DNA from: Bacteroidota bacterium
Lineage (GTDB): Bacteria; Bacteroidota; Bacteroidia; Chitinophagales; Chitinophagaceae
DNA: 64,000 bases
Direction: 5' to 3'
Assembly (NCBI GenBank): GCA_947452555.1
Contig: CANGDH010000007.1
Location: 1-64,000, forward strand
Part shown: in pieces, positions 8,603 through 17,211 of the stretch
Numbering within the stretch: position 1 is the first letter of the stretch
How the letters are laid out: every line of letters starts with the position of its first letter
Translations under genes and position numbers: made by a program
The notes under the pieces: model-generated
Told to the model about the DNA's origin: nothing
The model's input: only the letters and a program-made list of their open reading frames with translations
Database searches by the model: none

Positions 8603-9997
8603 TTAGTTCGTTATTTTATATAATAATGGAGGTGGTTTTCTAGTAGTCCCATCTACAAGTGATATATTGATATTGTCAAAAATGATAAGATCGTTCTTTT
8701 GTAAACTAGCAACTAATCTTTGAGTACCTGATTGGAATATTTCCCCATAATTTAATACAGACTCCCCTTCAACACCTCCATGAATTCTAACAACCCTGAA
8801 ACTGTTAATTCTACCAGGGAAATAATTAAGATTATTAATATACAATACTGCTTCAAGTCTTTCTGAAGAAGCTAAATCACTCAAGCTGATATTATAGTTT
8901 CCGAGATTTTCTCCTTTTACTCTTAAAATAGGATCTGGCATTTTATTAGCATATACTTTTTTAAGAAAAAGAAGTTTCTTGGTACCTGATCTTAAATCGA
9001 AAAATCTTAAATCATATTCACCCACTCTATTGAAATTTGCTATGAATTTTTTGTCAACACTAGAAACGTTCACTTTAGGAGTAATTTCAATTTCTACATC
9101 TTTCCCTATCTCAAAATTAAATTCACTAAATAATGTAGTATTTATTCCTGCAAAAATGTTTTCAGTATGTATTGTTTGTAAAATTTTATTAAAGATGTCA
9201 TCAATTACAATATCACTAGTATTCTTATTTTTCACTTCAGTTGGAGCGAACTCTTTAACTGGAACTTTAATATCAGTTGAAATTGAACTTATATTACTTT
9301 TTAATTCATACAATGCTGGATTCAACTTTGAAAAATAGGTAGGCTGATACCCGATTTCGTTTAAAGCTGCTTCTTGATATATTAATTGTGTGTGTGTTAT
9401 TAGCAATTTGATTCTCACCAACTGCATATAACTCATAGCGGTAGGCTTATGTAGGAATAAATAAGATTCCCAAGCTTGTTGTTTACCTTTAAAATTAACT
9501 ACACTATCCGCTATTGGTACATACTCGTCAAGATAAGATGGGAGTTTGTAAGTTGAATTATTTATAAATTTAGAAAGATCAAAAAGATCTTTTTTAATTA
9601 TATCAATTCCATTTTTGCCTTTTAAAATCTTTTCAATTAAATTTCTTCTATTGAACTCAGTTGCAACAGTACGTCCATTCTTCTTAAACTCATTACCTAT
9701 TGTATTCAAAAGTGTATTCAATTTATCATAGCTAACGTTAAGTCTTGTCCTTATTAATAGATAAGAATGCCCTTTTGTTGTAGAGTCTATTTGACTAAAA
9801 TTGTTTTGGATAATAGTGTTACTTAGATCAATTTTCTTTCTGGTTTCTTTATCTAAAACGTCAAACGACTTTATTGAATACAAATTCGAGTCTAAAATGG
9901 ACATTTTTATATTAAGTACAGAAAAGCAAACAAATATTATATATAGAAGTGTTACAATTTGTGCCCTTTTTGAATCAGAATCATTTCCTGCTGCCAT
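8603..9997 (-). CDS. GldM/PorM-like motor protein (divergent paralogue)
   Basis: The 464-residue product opens like GldM: MAAG, a basic patch with Arg11, one transmembrane helix (about 13-32, IVTLLYIIFVCFSVLNI), then SILDSNL. A helical periplasmic region follows. It contains the stretch WESYLFLHKPTAMSYMQLVR and a run ending EAALNEIG, matching the W...P...L pattern of the GldM D1 domain. The C-terminal region has beta domains with MPDPILRVKGE, INSFRVVRIHGG and a final FDNINISLVDGTTRK, close to the GldM C-terminal FDNIKA..PDG pattern. In known systems a GldM dimer passes through the GldL pentamer and transmits torque across the periplasm. The gene follows the GldL-like gene by 24 nt. It is clearly diverged from canonical GldM. 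Confidence 0.8.
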   Translation of the reverse strand: MAAGNDSDSKRAQIVTLLYIIFVCFSVLNIKMSILDSNLYSIKSFDVLDKETRKKIDLSNTIIQNNFSQIDSTTKGHSYLLIRTRLNVSYDKLNTLLNTIGNEFKKNGRTVATEFNRRNLIEKILKGKNGIDIIKKDLFDLSKFINNSTYKLPSYLDEYVPIADSVVNFKGKQQAWESYLFLHKPTAMSYMQLVRIKLLITHTQLIYQEAALNEIGYQPTYFSKLNPALYELKSNISSISTDIKVPVKEFAPTEVKNKNTSDIVIDDIFNKILQTIHTENIFAGINTTLFSEFNFEIGKDVEIEITPKVNVSSVDKKFIANFNRVGEYDLRFFDLRSGTKKLLFLKKVYANKMPDPILRVKGENLGNYNISLSDLASSERLEAVLYINNLNYFPGRINSFRVVRIHGGVEGESVLNYGEIFQSGTQRLVASLQKNDLIIFDNINISLVDGTTRKPPPLLYKITN

Positions 9998-10021
9998 GAA
10001 AAATATAAATTATAATTTGAT

Positions 10022-11536
10022 TTACTTTAACGCTTTTTTACATAAAACAGAAAATTCTAATTGAACACTATTAGGCGTTACATTAAACACATTTAAATAA
10101 TTTGCAAACTTTTTAGATAAGATATTAATTGAGTCAACTTTCGACACTTCGAATAATTCATTGATATGAGTTATATCGATCAAATTTTCAGTAACCAAAC
10201 TTTCAACTAATGTATTTTTTACTTTTAAACTTGTAAGGAATACTTCGTTAAATAATTCTTGCAAAGAAAACGTTCTCTCATTTCCAATTTGAATACCTGA
10301 TTTTTCCATATTGGGAATATCTGATAATTTAACTTGGATATTATCTTCAATTGAAATACAGAGAATTCTATTTAGAATTTCTTTAGCCACCCCTTTATTA
10401 CTAATCGACATTAATAAGACCACAATAGATTTAATTAAACTGTATGATTTACTGTCAGCTTGAACATAATTTATTGAACTGATCTTATTTAGGAAATATA
10501 TTTTCGTCTGATCTGATTTAATGAATAGCGCTTTACACATTAGATCGATTGCATCAACATTATTTTGATCAAGTCTTTTTATCAAATAATCTAATAACAG
10601 TTCGTCTTTTAAGTTAATAAAAGGTTTTAAAAAATCTAACGCTGGACTAATTATTAAATCATGTTCGAAGAAATGTCTACAATAATTCAAGGTTCCTGTT
10701 GTTTCTCCTCCAAATATTTGGGTTTCGTTACCCTTCTTAGTTCTGATATAGTTTGAGGAACTATCGTTATACAAAATAAACATATCTGAGAAACCTTTGT
10801 ATCTATAAGGCTTAAAAGCTTGTATTAAAAGTTGTAATTGTTCGTTAGAAATTACTCTTGGTTGATCAATTACCAATTCTCCAATACCAGATTCAGGTAG
10901 TCTTATCTCAAATGATTTCAATAATGGTATGTTTTTTCTAGGAACTACCTTTTTACCAAATAAGTCGAAAAATAATTGAGTAACTAATTCATAATCTTCA
11001 TCATTAAATTGCTCCCAAATAGGTTGATAAAATATTTCATTTTGAAATGAAATAATACCTAATTTGTCCAATTGCCATAATATGTCAGGCGAAACACTAT
11101 CCATACTAGGGGGAAGGATTTGTTTTTGGGGGAAGGCCATGGATTCACCTTGAGGGAAGGATATAGATTCACCTTGGGGGAAGAAATTGTTATTTTCCGT
11201 GTTTGTATAAAGTTCTCTTGGGGGAAAACTGTATTCTGTAATCTTATTAGAATTAAAATTTTCTATTGGCTCTATAGGGATAGCAGTTTCTTTTAAAGCT
11301 AAATCTTCTGATAATGGAACTGAATTATTTGCTTTATGTTTCTTTTCTTTTTTAATAAACTTAATAGAAGAAACACCAAATACAACTGCCTCCATTGTTA
11401 AGCCGACAGTCATAAATATATCTTGTACTTCCCATTCTAGTAATTTCGCGATTACTCCAACTAATATAACTACCGCACCTAGACTATAAAATAAGTTTAG
11501 AATATCTAATTTTTTCTCTTCTATCTCTTTCTCCAT
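10022..11536 (-). CDS. GldL/PorL-like inner-membrane motor protein with long C-terminal extension
   Basis: The 504-residue protein begins with two transmembrane helices in a GldL arrangement: NLFYSLGAVVILVGVIAK (about 14-31) and DIFMTVGLTMEAVVFGVSSI (about 39-58). Glu49 sits in the GLxxEAxxF motif that holds the essential intramembrane Glu of GldL, and Lys31 matches the Lys ending the first helix. GldL-type proteins form the proton-driven stator-like pentamer around GldM (family knowledge). After a low-complexity stretch with an FPQGES repeat (about 118-137), residues 145-504 form a large cytoplasmic domain that I do not recognise, rich in helices. Canonical GldL has a much shorter tail. The ATG overlaps the stop of the 88-residue gene, indicating translational coupling. 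Confidence 0.75.
   Translation of the reverse strand: MEKEIEEKKLDILNLFYSLGAVVILVGVIAKLLEWEVQDIFMTVGLTMEAVVFGVSSIKFIKKEKKHKANNSVPLSEDLALKETAIPIEPIENFNSNKITEYSFPPRELYTNTENNNFFPQGESISFPQGESMAFPQKQILPPSMDSVSPDILWQLDKLGIISFQNEIFYQPIWEQFNDEDYELVTQLFFDLFGKKVVPRKNIPLLKSFEIRLPESGIGELVIDQPRVISNEQLQLLIQAFKPYRYKGFSDMFILYNDSSSNYIRTKKGNETQIFGGETTGTLNYCRHFFEHDLIISPALDFLKPFINLKDELLLDYLIKRLDQNNVDAIDLMCKALFIKSDQTKIYFLNKISSINYVQADSKSYSLIKSIVVLLMSISNKGVAKEILNRILCISIEDNIQVKLSDIPNMEKSGIQIGNERTFSLQELFNEVFLTSLKVKNTLVESLVTENLIDITHINELFEVSKVDSINILSKKFANYLNVFNVTPNSVQLEFSVLCKKALK
11128..11183. repeat. 24-bp tandem repeat in GldL-like gene
   Basis: Two 24-bp units (11128-11151 and 11152-11175) plus 8 bp of a third encode FPQGESIS/FPQGESMA on the minus strand. 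They lie in the linker between the membrane part and the large cytoplasmic domain. Confidence 0.85.
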
Positions 11537-11802
11537 TATATAAATTTGTAATTAATTTCAAAATGTTGATAATATGGCTTTAACCAAGTATTTGATTTTA
11601 TTTTTATGAAATTTCCATTAAGCTTATAGTTAATAACAACAATGCTTTGGGAATTATACCATTTAGCTTCCATTATTTCATTCTCAATTTGCACCTCCAA
11701 CTTAAAGCCTTTAACTTGACTTTTTAATTCATCAAAAGTGAACTTTGACAAGTCACCTAATTCAGCAAAAATTTCAAATTTCTTCTTAAAAAACATAAAC
11801 AA
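11536..11802 (-). CDS. Small protein of unknown function in the GldLM-like operon
   Basis: An 88-residue protein with no signal peptide and no transmembrane helix; the N-terminus is basic and aromatic (MFMFFKKKFEIF). The rest alternates charged and hydrophobic residues (KGFKLEVQIENEIMEAKWY, FIKIKSNTWLKPYYQ), suggesting a small mixed alpha/beta cytoplasmic protein. A second Met at residue 3 could be the start. It begins 5 nt after the LuxR-type gene, and its stop overlaps the ATG of the GldL-like gene by 1 nt, so it is coupled to the motor genes. I do not recognise the family. A role in assembling or gating the motor would be guesswork. Confidence 0.7.
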   Translation of the reverse strand: MFMFFKKKFEIFAELGDLSKFTFDELKSQVKGFKLEVQIENEIMEAKWYNSQSIVVINYKLNGNFIKIKSNTWLKPYYQHFEINYKFI

Positions 11803-11807
11803 TTATT

Positions 11808-12470
11808 TTAGCATAAAATTCTATAGCTCAATTCAGATCTTGACTTTACATCAACTTTCTTATATAGACTTTTTACTTTTTGGTTAATAGAGGAAGCAGA
11901 AACGCCTAGCACCACTGCAATTTCTTTATAGCTTAATCCTTTTGTTAATAAATCGCATACTTGTTTTTCTTTTGCAGTAAGTGACAAAACATTATGTGAA
12001 ATGAATTTTTGTTCATTCAAAGTAGTTACAGACTTATTATTAACCTGTAAGGTTCTATTATTTATAAATTCATTAATTATAACGTCTTTGATTGTGTCAC
12101 AAAGACAAATTTGACGATTACTAACATTATTAATAACCTTTAATAGTTCTAAAGAATTACAAGTGGTGCAAACTATCCCTTTTATATTTTTATTTAGTGC
12201 TTCTAATATCTCTTCTGATGTTCTTTCAAATACTACCCCAATAAAAACCACATTAGTATTTTCTTTAAAATAATTATTTGTAAATAACTCGTAAGAAGGG
12301 TCTTCTAAATCAATAATCGCAATTGAAAACGAATTTTTTAGGTCTAATTCATTTTTTAGTGAATGGAATGTATTATGAAAATTAAACTGATGAATCTTTT
12401 TAAGATCATCTGATGCATTTAACAGCCAGTTATGATGTATTTTTTCAGTTACAAAAGTGTTTATAATCAT
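11808..12470 (-). CDS. LuxR-type regulator with receiver-like domain
   Basis: The 220-residue protein has an N-terminal receiver-like alpha/beta domain (about 1-135). An Asp lies at the usual phosphorylation strand (SIAIIDLED, about 50-58), but the acidic pair expected after strand 1 is absent, so phosphorylation is doubtful. The C-terminal LuxR/NarL helix-turn-helix (about 158-220) shows LTAKEKQVCDLLTKGLSYKE and IAVVLGVSASSINQKVKSLY. It heads the seven-gene run that encodes the GldL/GldM/PorG-like proteins, so it is a likely regulator of that operon. No partner kinase gene is adjacent. Spacing to the next gene is 5 nt. Confidence 0.85.
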   Translation of the reverse strand: MIINTFVTEKIHHNWLLNASDDLKKIHQFNFHNTFHSLKNELDLKNSFSIAIIDLEDPSYELFTNNYFKENTNVVFIGVVFERTSEEILEALNKNIKGIVCTTCNSLELLKVINNVSNRQICLCDTIKDVIINEFINNRTLQVNNKSVTTLNEQKFISHNVLSLTAKEKQVCDLLTKGLSYKEIAVVLGVSASSINQKVKSLYKKVDVKSRSELSYRILC

Positions 12471-12561
12471 ATATAGAGTTTAATCTAGATATTAAATTTA
12501 GCTAGATTTAAGTCTATATTTATTTAAATTATTGGTAAATTTTGTACATAAATTAGTATTT

Positions 12562-12591
12562 GTTTAATAAAAAATAGATTTTTTATTAAAC
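12562..12591. repeat. Perfect 30-nt palindrome upstream of LuxR-type gene
   Basis: Arms GTTTAATAAAAAAT (12562-12575) and ATTTTTTATTAAAC (12578-12591) are separated by 2 nt. It lies in the 203-bp gap between the epimerase gene and the LuxR-type gene. It could be the terminator of the former or an operator for the latter. Confidence 0.65.
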
Positions 12592-12650
12592 AAGTTAAAC
12601 AAATTCATATTATTTATAATTAATAATAGTACTAAATATGCACAATTAGT

Positions 12651-12658
12651 CAAATCTA
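12651..12658 (-). promoter_or_regulatory. Possible -7 element for the LuxR/GldLM-like operon
   Basis: On the minus strand this reads TAGATTTG, matching TAnnTTTG. It lies about 180 nt upstream of the LuxR-type start, with the 30-nt palindrome between. No good -33 TTG was found, so support is weak. Confidence 0.35.
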
Positions 12659-12673
12659 GTACTTTTCATATAC

Positions 12674-13591
12674 CTATAATAGGTTGCTTAATGCTGTTGA
12701 TAAATTGGGAAATTCAAACATAAAACCAGCTTTTTGAATTTTATTACTTGAAACTTTTGCACTTTTTAAAACTTCAATACTCATTTCGCCTAGTACTATT
12801 TTTAGTACAAAACTAGGTACATAAATAGGTAAATAGTACTTATTTATTGTACTTGCGACAGTTAATGCTAATGTTTTATTATAAACTGGTTGAGGCGCAA
12901 CCGCATTATAAACTCCAGATACTGATTTATTTTCTAGTGCGTAAATAATTAAATTACATAAATCTTGTTGGTGTATCCAACTTACTATTTGCTTTCCTGT
13001 TCCTAATATAGTAGCCAATCCAAATTTCGCTGGCTTAATAAATTCTGCGAGTGCCCCTCCTCTTTTATTTAAAACAATCCCAATTCTTAATGTCACTAAT
13101 CTGATTCCTAAAGCTGCAATTGGCTGCATTCCTTCTTCCCATAGTTTACAAGTTCTTCCTAAATAACTTGGATCAAATGGATCAGATTCATCAAATCCTT
13201 CCAATAAACTTTTTTCATTATCTGGACCATACCAACCAATGGCAGAAGCGCTAATGACTGTATGAATATGATTTGAATTTTCTTTAATTACTTTTACCAG
13301 TAATGCACTTGATTTAATTCGACTGTCTAAAATAGCTTGCTTACGTTTCTTAGTCCATCTTTTACTGGCAACAGATTCCCCTGCCAAATGGACAATAATG
13401 TCAGCAGCTGCGATTGCTTCAGGTTGCACATATGACTTCTCAATATCCCAAACTGCATAACTTAAATGAAGCCTACTTGATACTTTAGGCGTTCTACTCA
13501 ATACAATCACATGATATCCCTTTTCTATTAAGGTATTAGTTAAGGCTTGTCCTACCATTCCAGTTCCTCCTGTTATGATTACTGTTTGCAT
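12674..13591 (-). CDS. TIGR01777 family NAD(P)-binding epimerase (SDR39U1/YfcH-like)
   Basis: I set the start at the ATG at 13591 so that the protein opens with MQTVIITGGTGMVGQ, a Rossmann nucleotide-binding motif; an upstream Met would add 16 unlikely residues. The product is 305 residues, usual for the family. AADIIVHLAGESV and VISASAIGWYGP carry the extended-SDR pattern and the family GWYG motif, and RIGIVLNKRGGAL and WIHQQDL match the family core. The C-terminal part resembles DUF1731 (VLGEMSIEVLKSAKVSSNK, then AGF.FEFP). Substrate is unknown. It lies just downstream of the ftsZ terminator and is probably transcribed separately. Confidence 0.9.
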   Translation of the reverse strand: MQTVIITGGTGMVGQALTNTLIEKGYHVIVLSRTPKVSSRLHLSYAVWDIEKSYVQPEAIAAADIIVHLAGESVASKRWTKKRKQAILDSRIKSSALLVKVIKENSNHIHTVISASAIGWYGPDNEKSLLEGFDESDPFDPSYLGRTCKLWEEGMQPIAALGIRLVTLRIGIVLNKRGGALAEFIKPAKFGLATILGTGKQIVSWIHQQDLCNLIIYALENKSVSGVYNAVAPQPVYNKTLALTVASTINKYYLPIYVPSFVLKIVLGEMSIEVLKSAKVSSNKIQKAGFMFEFPNLSTALSNLL

Positions 13592-13644
13592 ATGTCTAAA
13601 GATACGACTCTTATAATTTTTATTGCAATTCATACACAAACAAA

Positions 13645-13673
13645 AACCCTCCCGACAAAGGGAGGGTTACAAC
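13645..13673 (-). terminator. Rho-independent terminator of the dcw cluster
   Basis: On the minus strand a perfect 9-bp stem (AACCCTCCC / GGGAGGGTT) with a 6-nt loop is followed by a run of T. It sits about 30 nt after the ftsZ stop and marks the end of the division operon. Confidence 0.85.
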
Positions 13674-13700
13674 TAAAATCAACTGTACCATAAAACAAGA

Positions 13701-15671
13701 TTAATCTGGTTTTTTACCATCCAAGAAAGAATTGATGGTAGAGATTTGTGTTTGGTTATGCTCATCTTGCTCTACGGTATACTTACTATAATAGTTTTCT
13801 ACCGATGCCATTGTATTACCAAACAAATCCAAATTTCTTCTTACATAAGCCGGAACTGCATCAAACTCAGTGTTTGGGTCTGAACCGTTGTTTATATTAA
13901 ATGATAGATTTCTTAATTTCTGAATACGTTCTGCTACTTTTCTTCTTTGCTCTTCAGCGTCATCTATTGGCATATCATATGATGAATGTGAACTATGTGC
14001 TCTAGTCTTTATATTATTTACTACTTCTTCTTCACGAATTACTAATTGCATTTCATTCTCTGTTTCTTCAAATACAGCAGGACTTACTGATCTAAATGAT
14101 GACTCGAAAACTTCTGTTGTTTCAGTAACTGGCTCAGAAAAATCGAACGTTACTGAAGGGCTTGAAACTACTATTTCTTCTTCAAAAGCTTCTTCTAATT
14201 CTGATACTTTTACTTCTTCTAATATATTTGTTTCTTCAGATACAACTGATTCTTCGTAAATATTTGTAGGCTTACTTAATACAAATAAAGCAGGAACTTC
14301 TATGGATTCAACTTCCATATTTAATTCAAAAACTTCAGGAATTATTTCCTCTTCCACTGTTTCCTCAGAAGCTGTTGCTTCCAATTCTTCATCAAAATCT
14401 GGAGTTGAAATATACACTGAACTTGCCACAGCAACTTCTTCGTGCATTGTTGGCATCAACGCTGTTACTTCTATAGCTTCTTCAGCAGCTTCTATCATTT
14501 CTACAGCTGCAATTGTTAACTCCGCTACTTCTTCTGGAGCTTCTAATTCCATTTCAATAATAGGTTCATTCACTGTTGCTATAAAATCTTTAGTTGGCTC
14601 TGTTGTAACTGTTTGAGCTACTGCTTCTGGAGTAACTAAAGTCATCACAATTTTTTCTTCAACAGGAACCTCTACTTTTTTTAAATCTTCTTTTTTGAAT
14701 GGATCTTTTCCTTCAAAACCAGTTGCAATTAAAGTGATACCTATTTTTTCACCTAATGTATCATCATATCCGCTACCCATAATTACATCACTATGCTCTC
14801 CAGTTCGCTCACGAAGTATTGAACTAATTGTCTCCAACTCGTCCATGCTACATTCAAAATCACCCTCCGCACTATTGATATTCAATAAAATCCATTTTGC
14901 TCCTTTAATATCATTATCATTTAACAATGGAGAATTCAAAGCTTCTTCAATTGCTCTTTGAGCTCTATTTTCTCCTTCAACTTCTGCTTTACCTAAAATT
15001 GCAACCCCACCATTTTTCATTACGGTACAAACGTCTGCAAAGTCTACAATAATATGACCACGGCTGTTGATAACATCAGTAATACATTTTGCAGCTGTTG
15101 CTAATACATTATCCGCTTTTGTAAATGCTTCTTTCATTTTCAAATTGCCATATTGTACACGCAATTTATCATTAGAGATTACTAATAATGTATCAACTAA
15201 AGGCTTTAATTGATTAATGCCATCTTCCGCTTGTTTTTGACGACGAGGCCCTTCAAAGCCAAATGGAGTCGTAACAATGCCTACTGTTAAAATGCCTAAA
15301 TCTTTACAGATTTTTGCAATAATAGGCGCACCACCTGTACCAGTTCCACCGCCCATTCCGACAGTGATAAAAGCCATTTTAGTATTTACCTCTAATATTT
15401 TCTTAATTTCTTCTAAAGATTCTTCTGTTGCTAACTTTCCGACAGACGGGTCCGCTCCGGCACCTAAGCCTTGTGTCAAATGTGGTCCTAATTGAATTTT
15501 ATTTGGCACAAGACTTTGTTCAATAGCCTTTGAATCTGTATTACAAATGATAAAGTCAACACCTTCAATATCTTGTTGAAACATGAAATTTACAGCATTG
15601 CTACCGCCGCCGCCGACGCCTAAGACTTTGATGATGGATGATTTTTGCTTGGGTAAGTCAAATTGAATCAT
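13701..15671 (-). CDS. ftsZ: Cell division protein FtsZ
   Basis: The tubulin-like GTPase that forms the division ring. The N-terminal 320 residues carry GVGGGGSNAVNFM and the tubulin signature GGGTGTGGAPI, followed by the T7-loop region VDFADVCTVMKNGG. The protein is long at 656 residues because of an acidic Glu/Val/Thr-rich linker at about 330-600. It ends in a conserved Bacteroidota-type tail (AVPAYVRRNLDLFGN, then ISTINSFLDGKKPD). It is the last gene of the dcw cluster, 116 nt after ftsA and just before a terminator. The gap before it contains a small inverted repeat (CCATAAT/ATTATGG at 15770-15793) but no clear promoter. Confidence 0.98.
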   Translation of the reverse strand: MIQFDLPKQKSSIIKVLGVGGGGSNAVNFMFQQDIEGVDFIICNTDSKAIEQSLVPNKIQLGPHLTQGLGAGADPSVGKLATEESLEEIKKILEVNTKMAFITVGMGGGTGTGGAPIIAKICKDLGILTVGIVTTPFGFEGPRRQKQAEDGINQLKPLVDTLLVISNDKLRVQYGNLKMKEAFTKADNVLATAAKCITDVINSRGHIIVDFADVCTVMKNGGVAILGKAEVEGENRAQRAIEEALNSPLLNDNDIKGAKWILLNINSAEGDFECSMDELETISSILRERTGEHSDVIMGSGYDDTLGEKIGITLIATGFEGKDPFKKEDLKKVEVPVEEKIVMTLVTPEAVAQTVTTEPTKDFIATVNEPIIEMELEAPEEVAELTIAAVEMIEAAEEAIEVTALMPTMHEEVAVASSVYISTPDFDEELEATASEETVEEEIIPEVFELNMEVESIEVPALFVLSKPTNIYEESVVSEETNILEEVKVSELEEAFEEEIVVSSPSVTFDFSEPVTETTEVFESSFRSVSPAVFEETENEMQLVIREEEVVNNIKTRAHSSHSSYDMPIDDAEEQRRKVAERIQKLRNLSFNINNGSDPNTEFDAVPAYVRRNLDLFGNTMASVENYYSKYTVEQDEHNQTQISTINSFLDGKKPD

Positions 15672-15787
15672 TCTATTGTTTTTAAATGGGTTAGTTAGAT
15701 GGTATTTGGTTAGTAGTAAATACGGCCTAAATTACTTAATTTCAACATTTTATGGCATATTTTTTATAACCATAATGTGGGTAAATA

Positions 15788-17200
15788 TTATGGCAATAAT
15801 TTGTCGTCTTCTTCGCTGAAAATTTCTATTAAGTTATTCTTGAATCGGTCCCAGAATTTGCTCTTTCTATTCTCAATTTGCTCCACAGTTAAAGTAGTTG
15901 CTACAGGTTGATGAGCTGCTTTTTGAGTTGCTCTTTGGCTAGTCAACCCATTTGTTTCAGGAACTCCGTTCACTGTTAATGATTTAGGAACTTCTACTTT
16001 CTTAAACGTCTCTGTGAATACCTTATAATTTTGCTCGTAATCGTTATATCCTTTTAAGATTAAACCAATACAAGTTGAGTACATTGGCTTTTTCAATTCA
16101 TCAATATGATTAGGTGCTAAATGCTCATTTGGCAACCCGATTCTTGCATTTAAACCAGTAATATATTCAGTTAATTGAATCAAATGCTTCAACTGAGAAC
16201 CCCCTCCAGTCAAAATCACACCCCCATTTAACATACGACTATCTAAACCGACTTGTTTTAAGTGATAAGTAACAAAATCAAGAATTTCACTCATTCTTGC
16301 TTGAATAATGGCAGCTAAGTTTTTTACGCTAATCTCTTTTGCTGGCATTCCTTTCAAACCTGGAATTGTGACATAAGCATTTGCTTTTGCTTCGTCAGAC
16401 AAAGCACTACCAAATTGCACTTTCATTGCTTCCGCTTGGCTTTTCAAAACACCTAATCCCATTCTGATATCGTTAGTGATATTCTCTCCACCAAATGGAA
16501 TTACAGCAGTATGTTTTAAAATACCATCATAAAATACAGCAAGGTCACTTGTACCACCACCAATATCTAAGATTGCTACGCCTGCTTCCATATCGATATC
16601 ACTCATCACAGCACTTGCAGAAGCTAATGGTTGTAAAACTAAATCTTTAGTAGTTAAGCCACTTCTTTCAACAGAACGGTTAATATTTCTGATTGCATTT
16701 CTATCTCCAGTGATAATATGAAAATTAGCTCCAACTTTAACACCATTAACCCCTACCGGATCTTTAATGTTTTGGTTATTATCTACATGAAACTCCTGAG
16801 GAATCACATCAATGATTTGATCTCCTGCTGGAATAAATGTTTTTCTTTGATTGTTGATTAGTTGCTCAATTTCCCAAGACTGAATTTCATTTTCAGCATC
16901 TTGACGTACCATGTCACCACGAGTTTGTAAACTCTTGATATGATGCCCCGCAATACCTACATATACCTCATTGATCTCTAAATCCGGATTGCTTAATTGG
17001 CAATTTTGCAAAGCTTGTTGAATTGCTTTAATAGTTTGGTCAATATTCAATACCTGCCCATGTTGAACACCATTGCTATTAGCACGGCCGAAACCTAGTA
17101 TTTCTAGTTTTCCAAATTCGTTTTTTCTACCTGCAATGGCTGCAATTTTAGTTGTTCCAATGTCAAGGCCCACAATTATGGGAGAATCGTTCTGACTCAT
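15788..17200 (-). CDS. ftsA: Cell division protein FtsA
   Basis: Actin-like ATPase that tethers FtsZ to the membrane. The 470-residue product has the ASKHA phosphate-1 motif VGLDIGTTKIAAIAG, the SHS2/1C domain (about 80-170), phosphate-2 VAILDIGGGTSDLAVF and the adenosine motif GGVILTGGGSQL. A linker of about 60 residues precedes a C-terminal stretch FWDRFKNNLIEIFSEEDD that looks like the membrane-targeting amphipathic helix. It starts 11 nt after ftsQ, in the classic ftsQAZ order. Confidence 0.97.
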   Translation of the reverse strand: MSQNDSPIIVGLDIGTTKIAAIAGRKNEFGKLEILGFGRANSNGVQHGQVLNIDQTIKAIQQALQNCQLSNPDLEINEVYVGIAGHHIKSLQTRGDMVRQDAENEIQSWEIEQLINNQRKTFIPAGDQIIDVIPQEFHVDNNQNIKDPVGVNGVKVGANFHIITGDRNAIRNINRSVERSGLTTKDLVLQPLASASAVMSDIDMEAGVAILDIGGGTSDLAVFYDGILKHTAVIPFGGENITNDIRMGLGVLKSQAEAMKVQFGSALSDEAKANAYVTIPGLKGMPAKEISVKNLAAIIQARMSEILDFVTYHLKQVGLDSRMLNGGVILTGGGSQLKHLIQLTEYITGLNARIGLPNEHLAPNHIDELKKPMYSTCIGLILKGYNDYEQNYKVFTETFKKVEVPKSLTVNGVPETNGLTSQRATQKAAHQPVATTLTVEQIENRKSKFWDRFKNNLIEIFSEEDDKLLP

Positions 17201-17211
17201 TTTATAGTTTT

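Noticed and set aside
10022..11536. Zorya-type ZorA defence motor
   Set aside because: The membrane part matches GldL (two TM helices with GLxxEA) and the partner matches GldM; no ZorB OmpA-like protein, helicase or nuclease gene follows.
14302..15495. Plus-strand frames opposite ftsZ rich in Ser/Thr/Ala
   Set aside because: Composition mirrors the Glu/Val-rich ftsZ linker on the other strand; there is no start context and no family resemblance.
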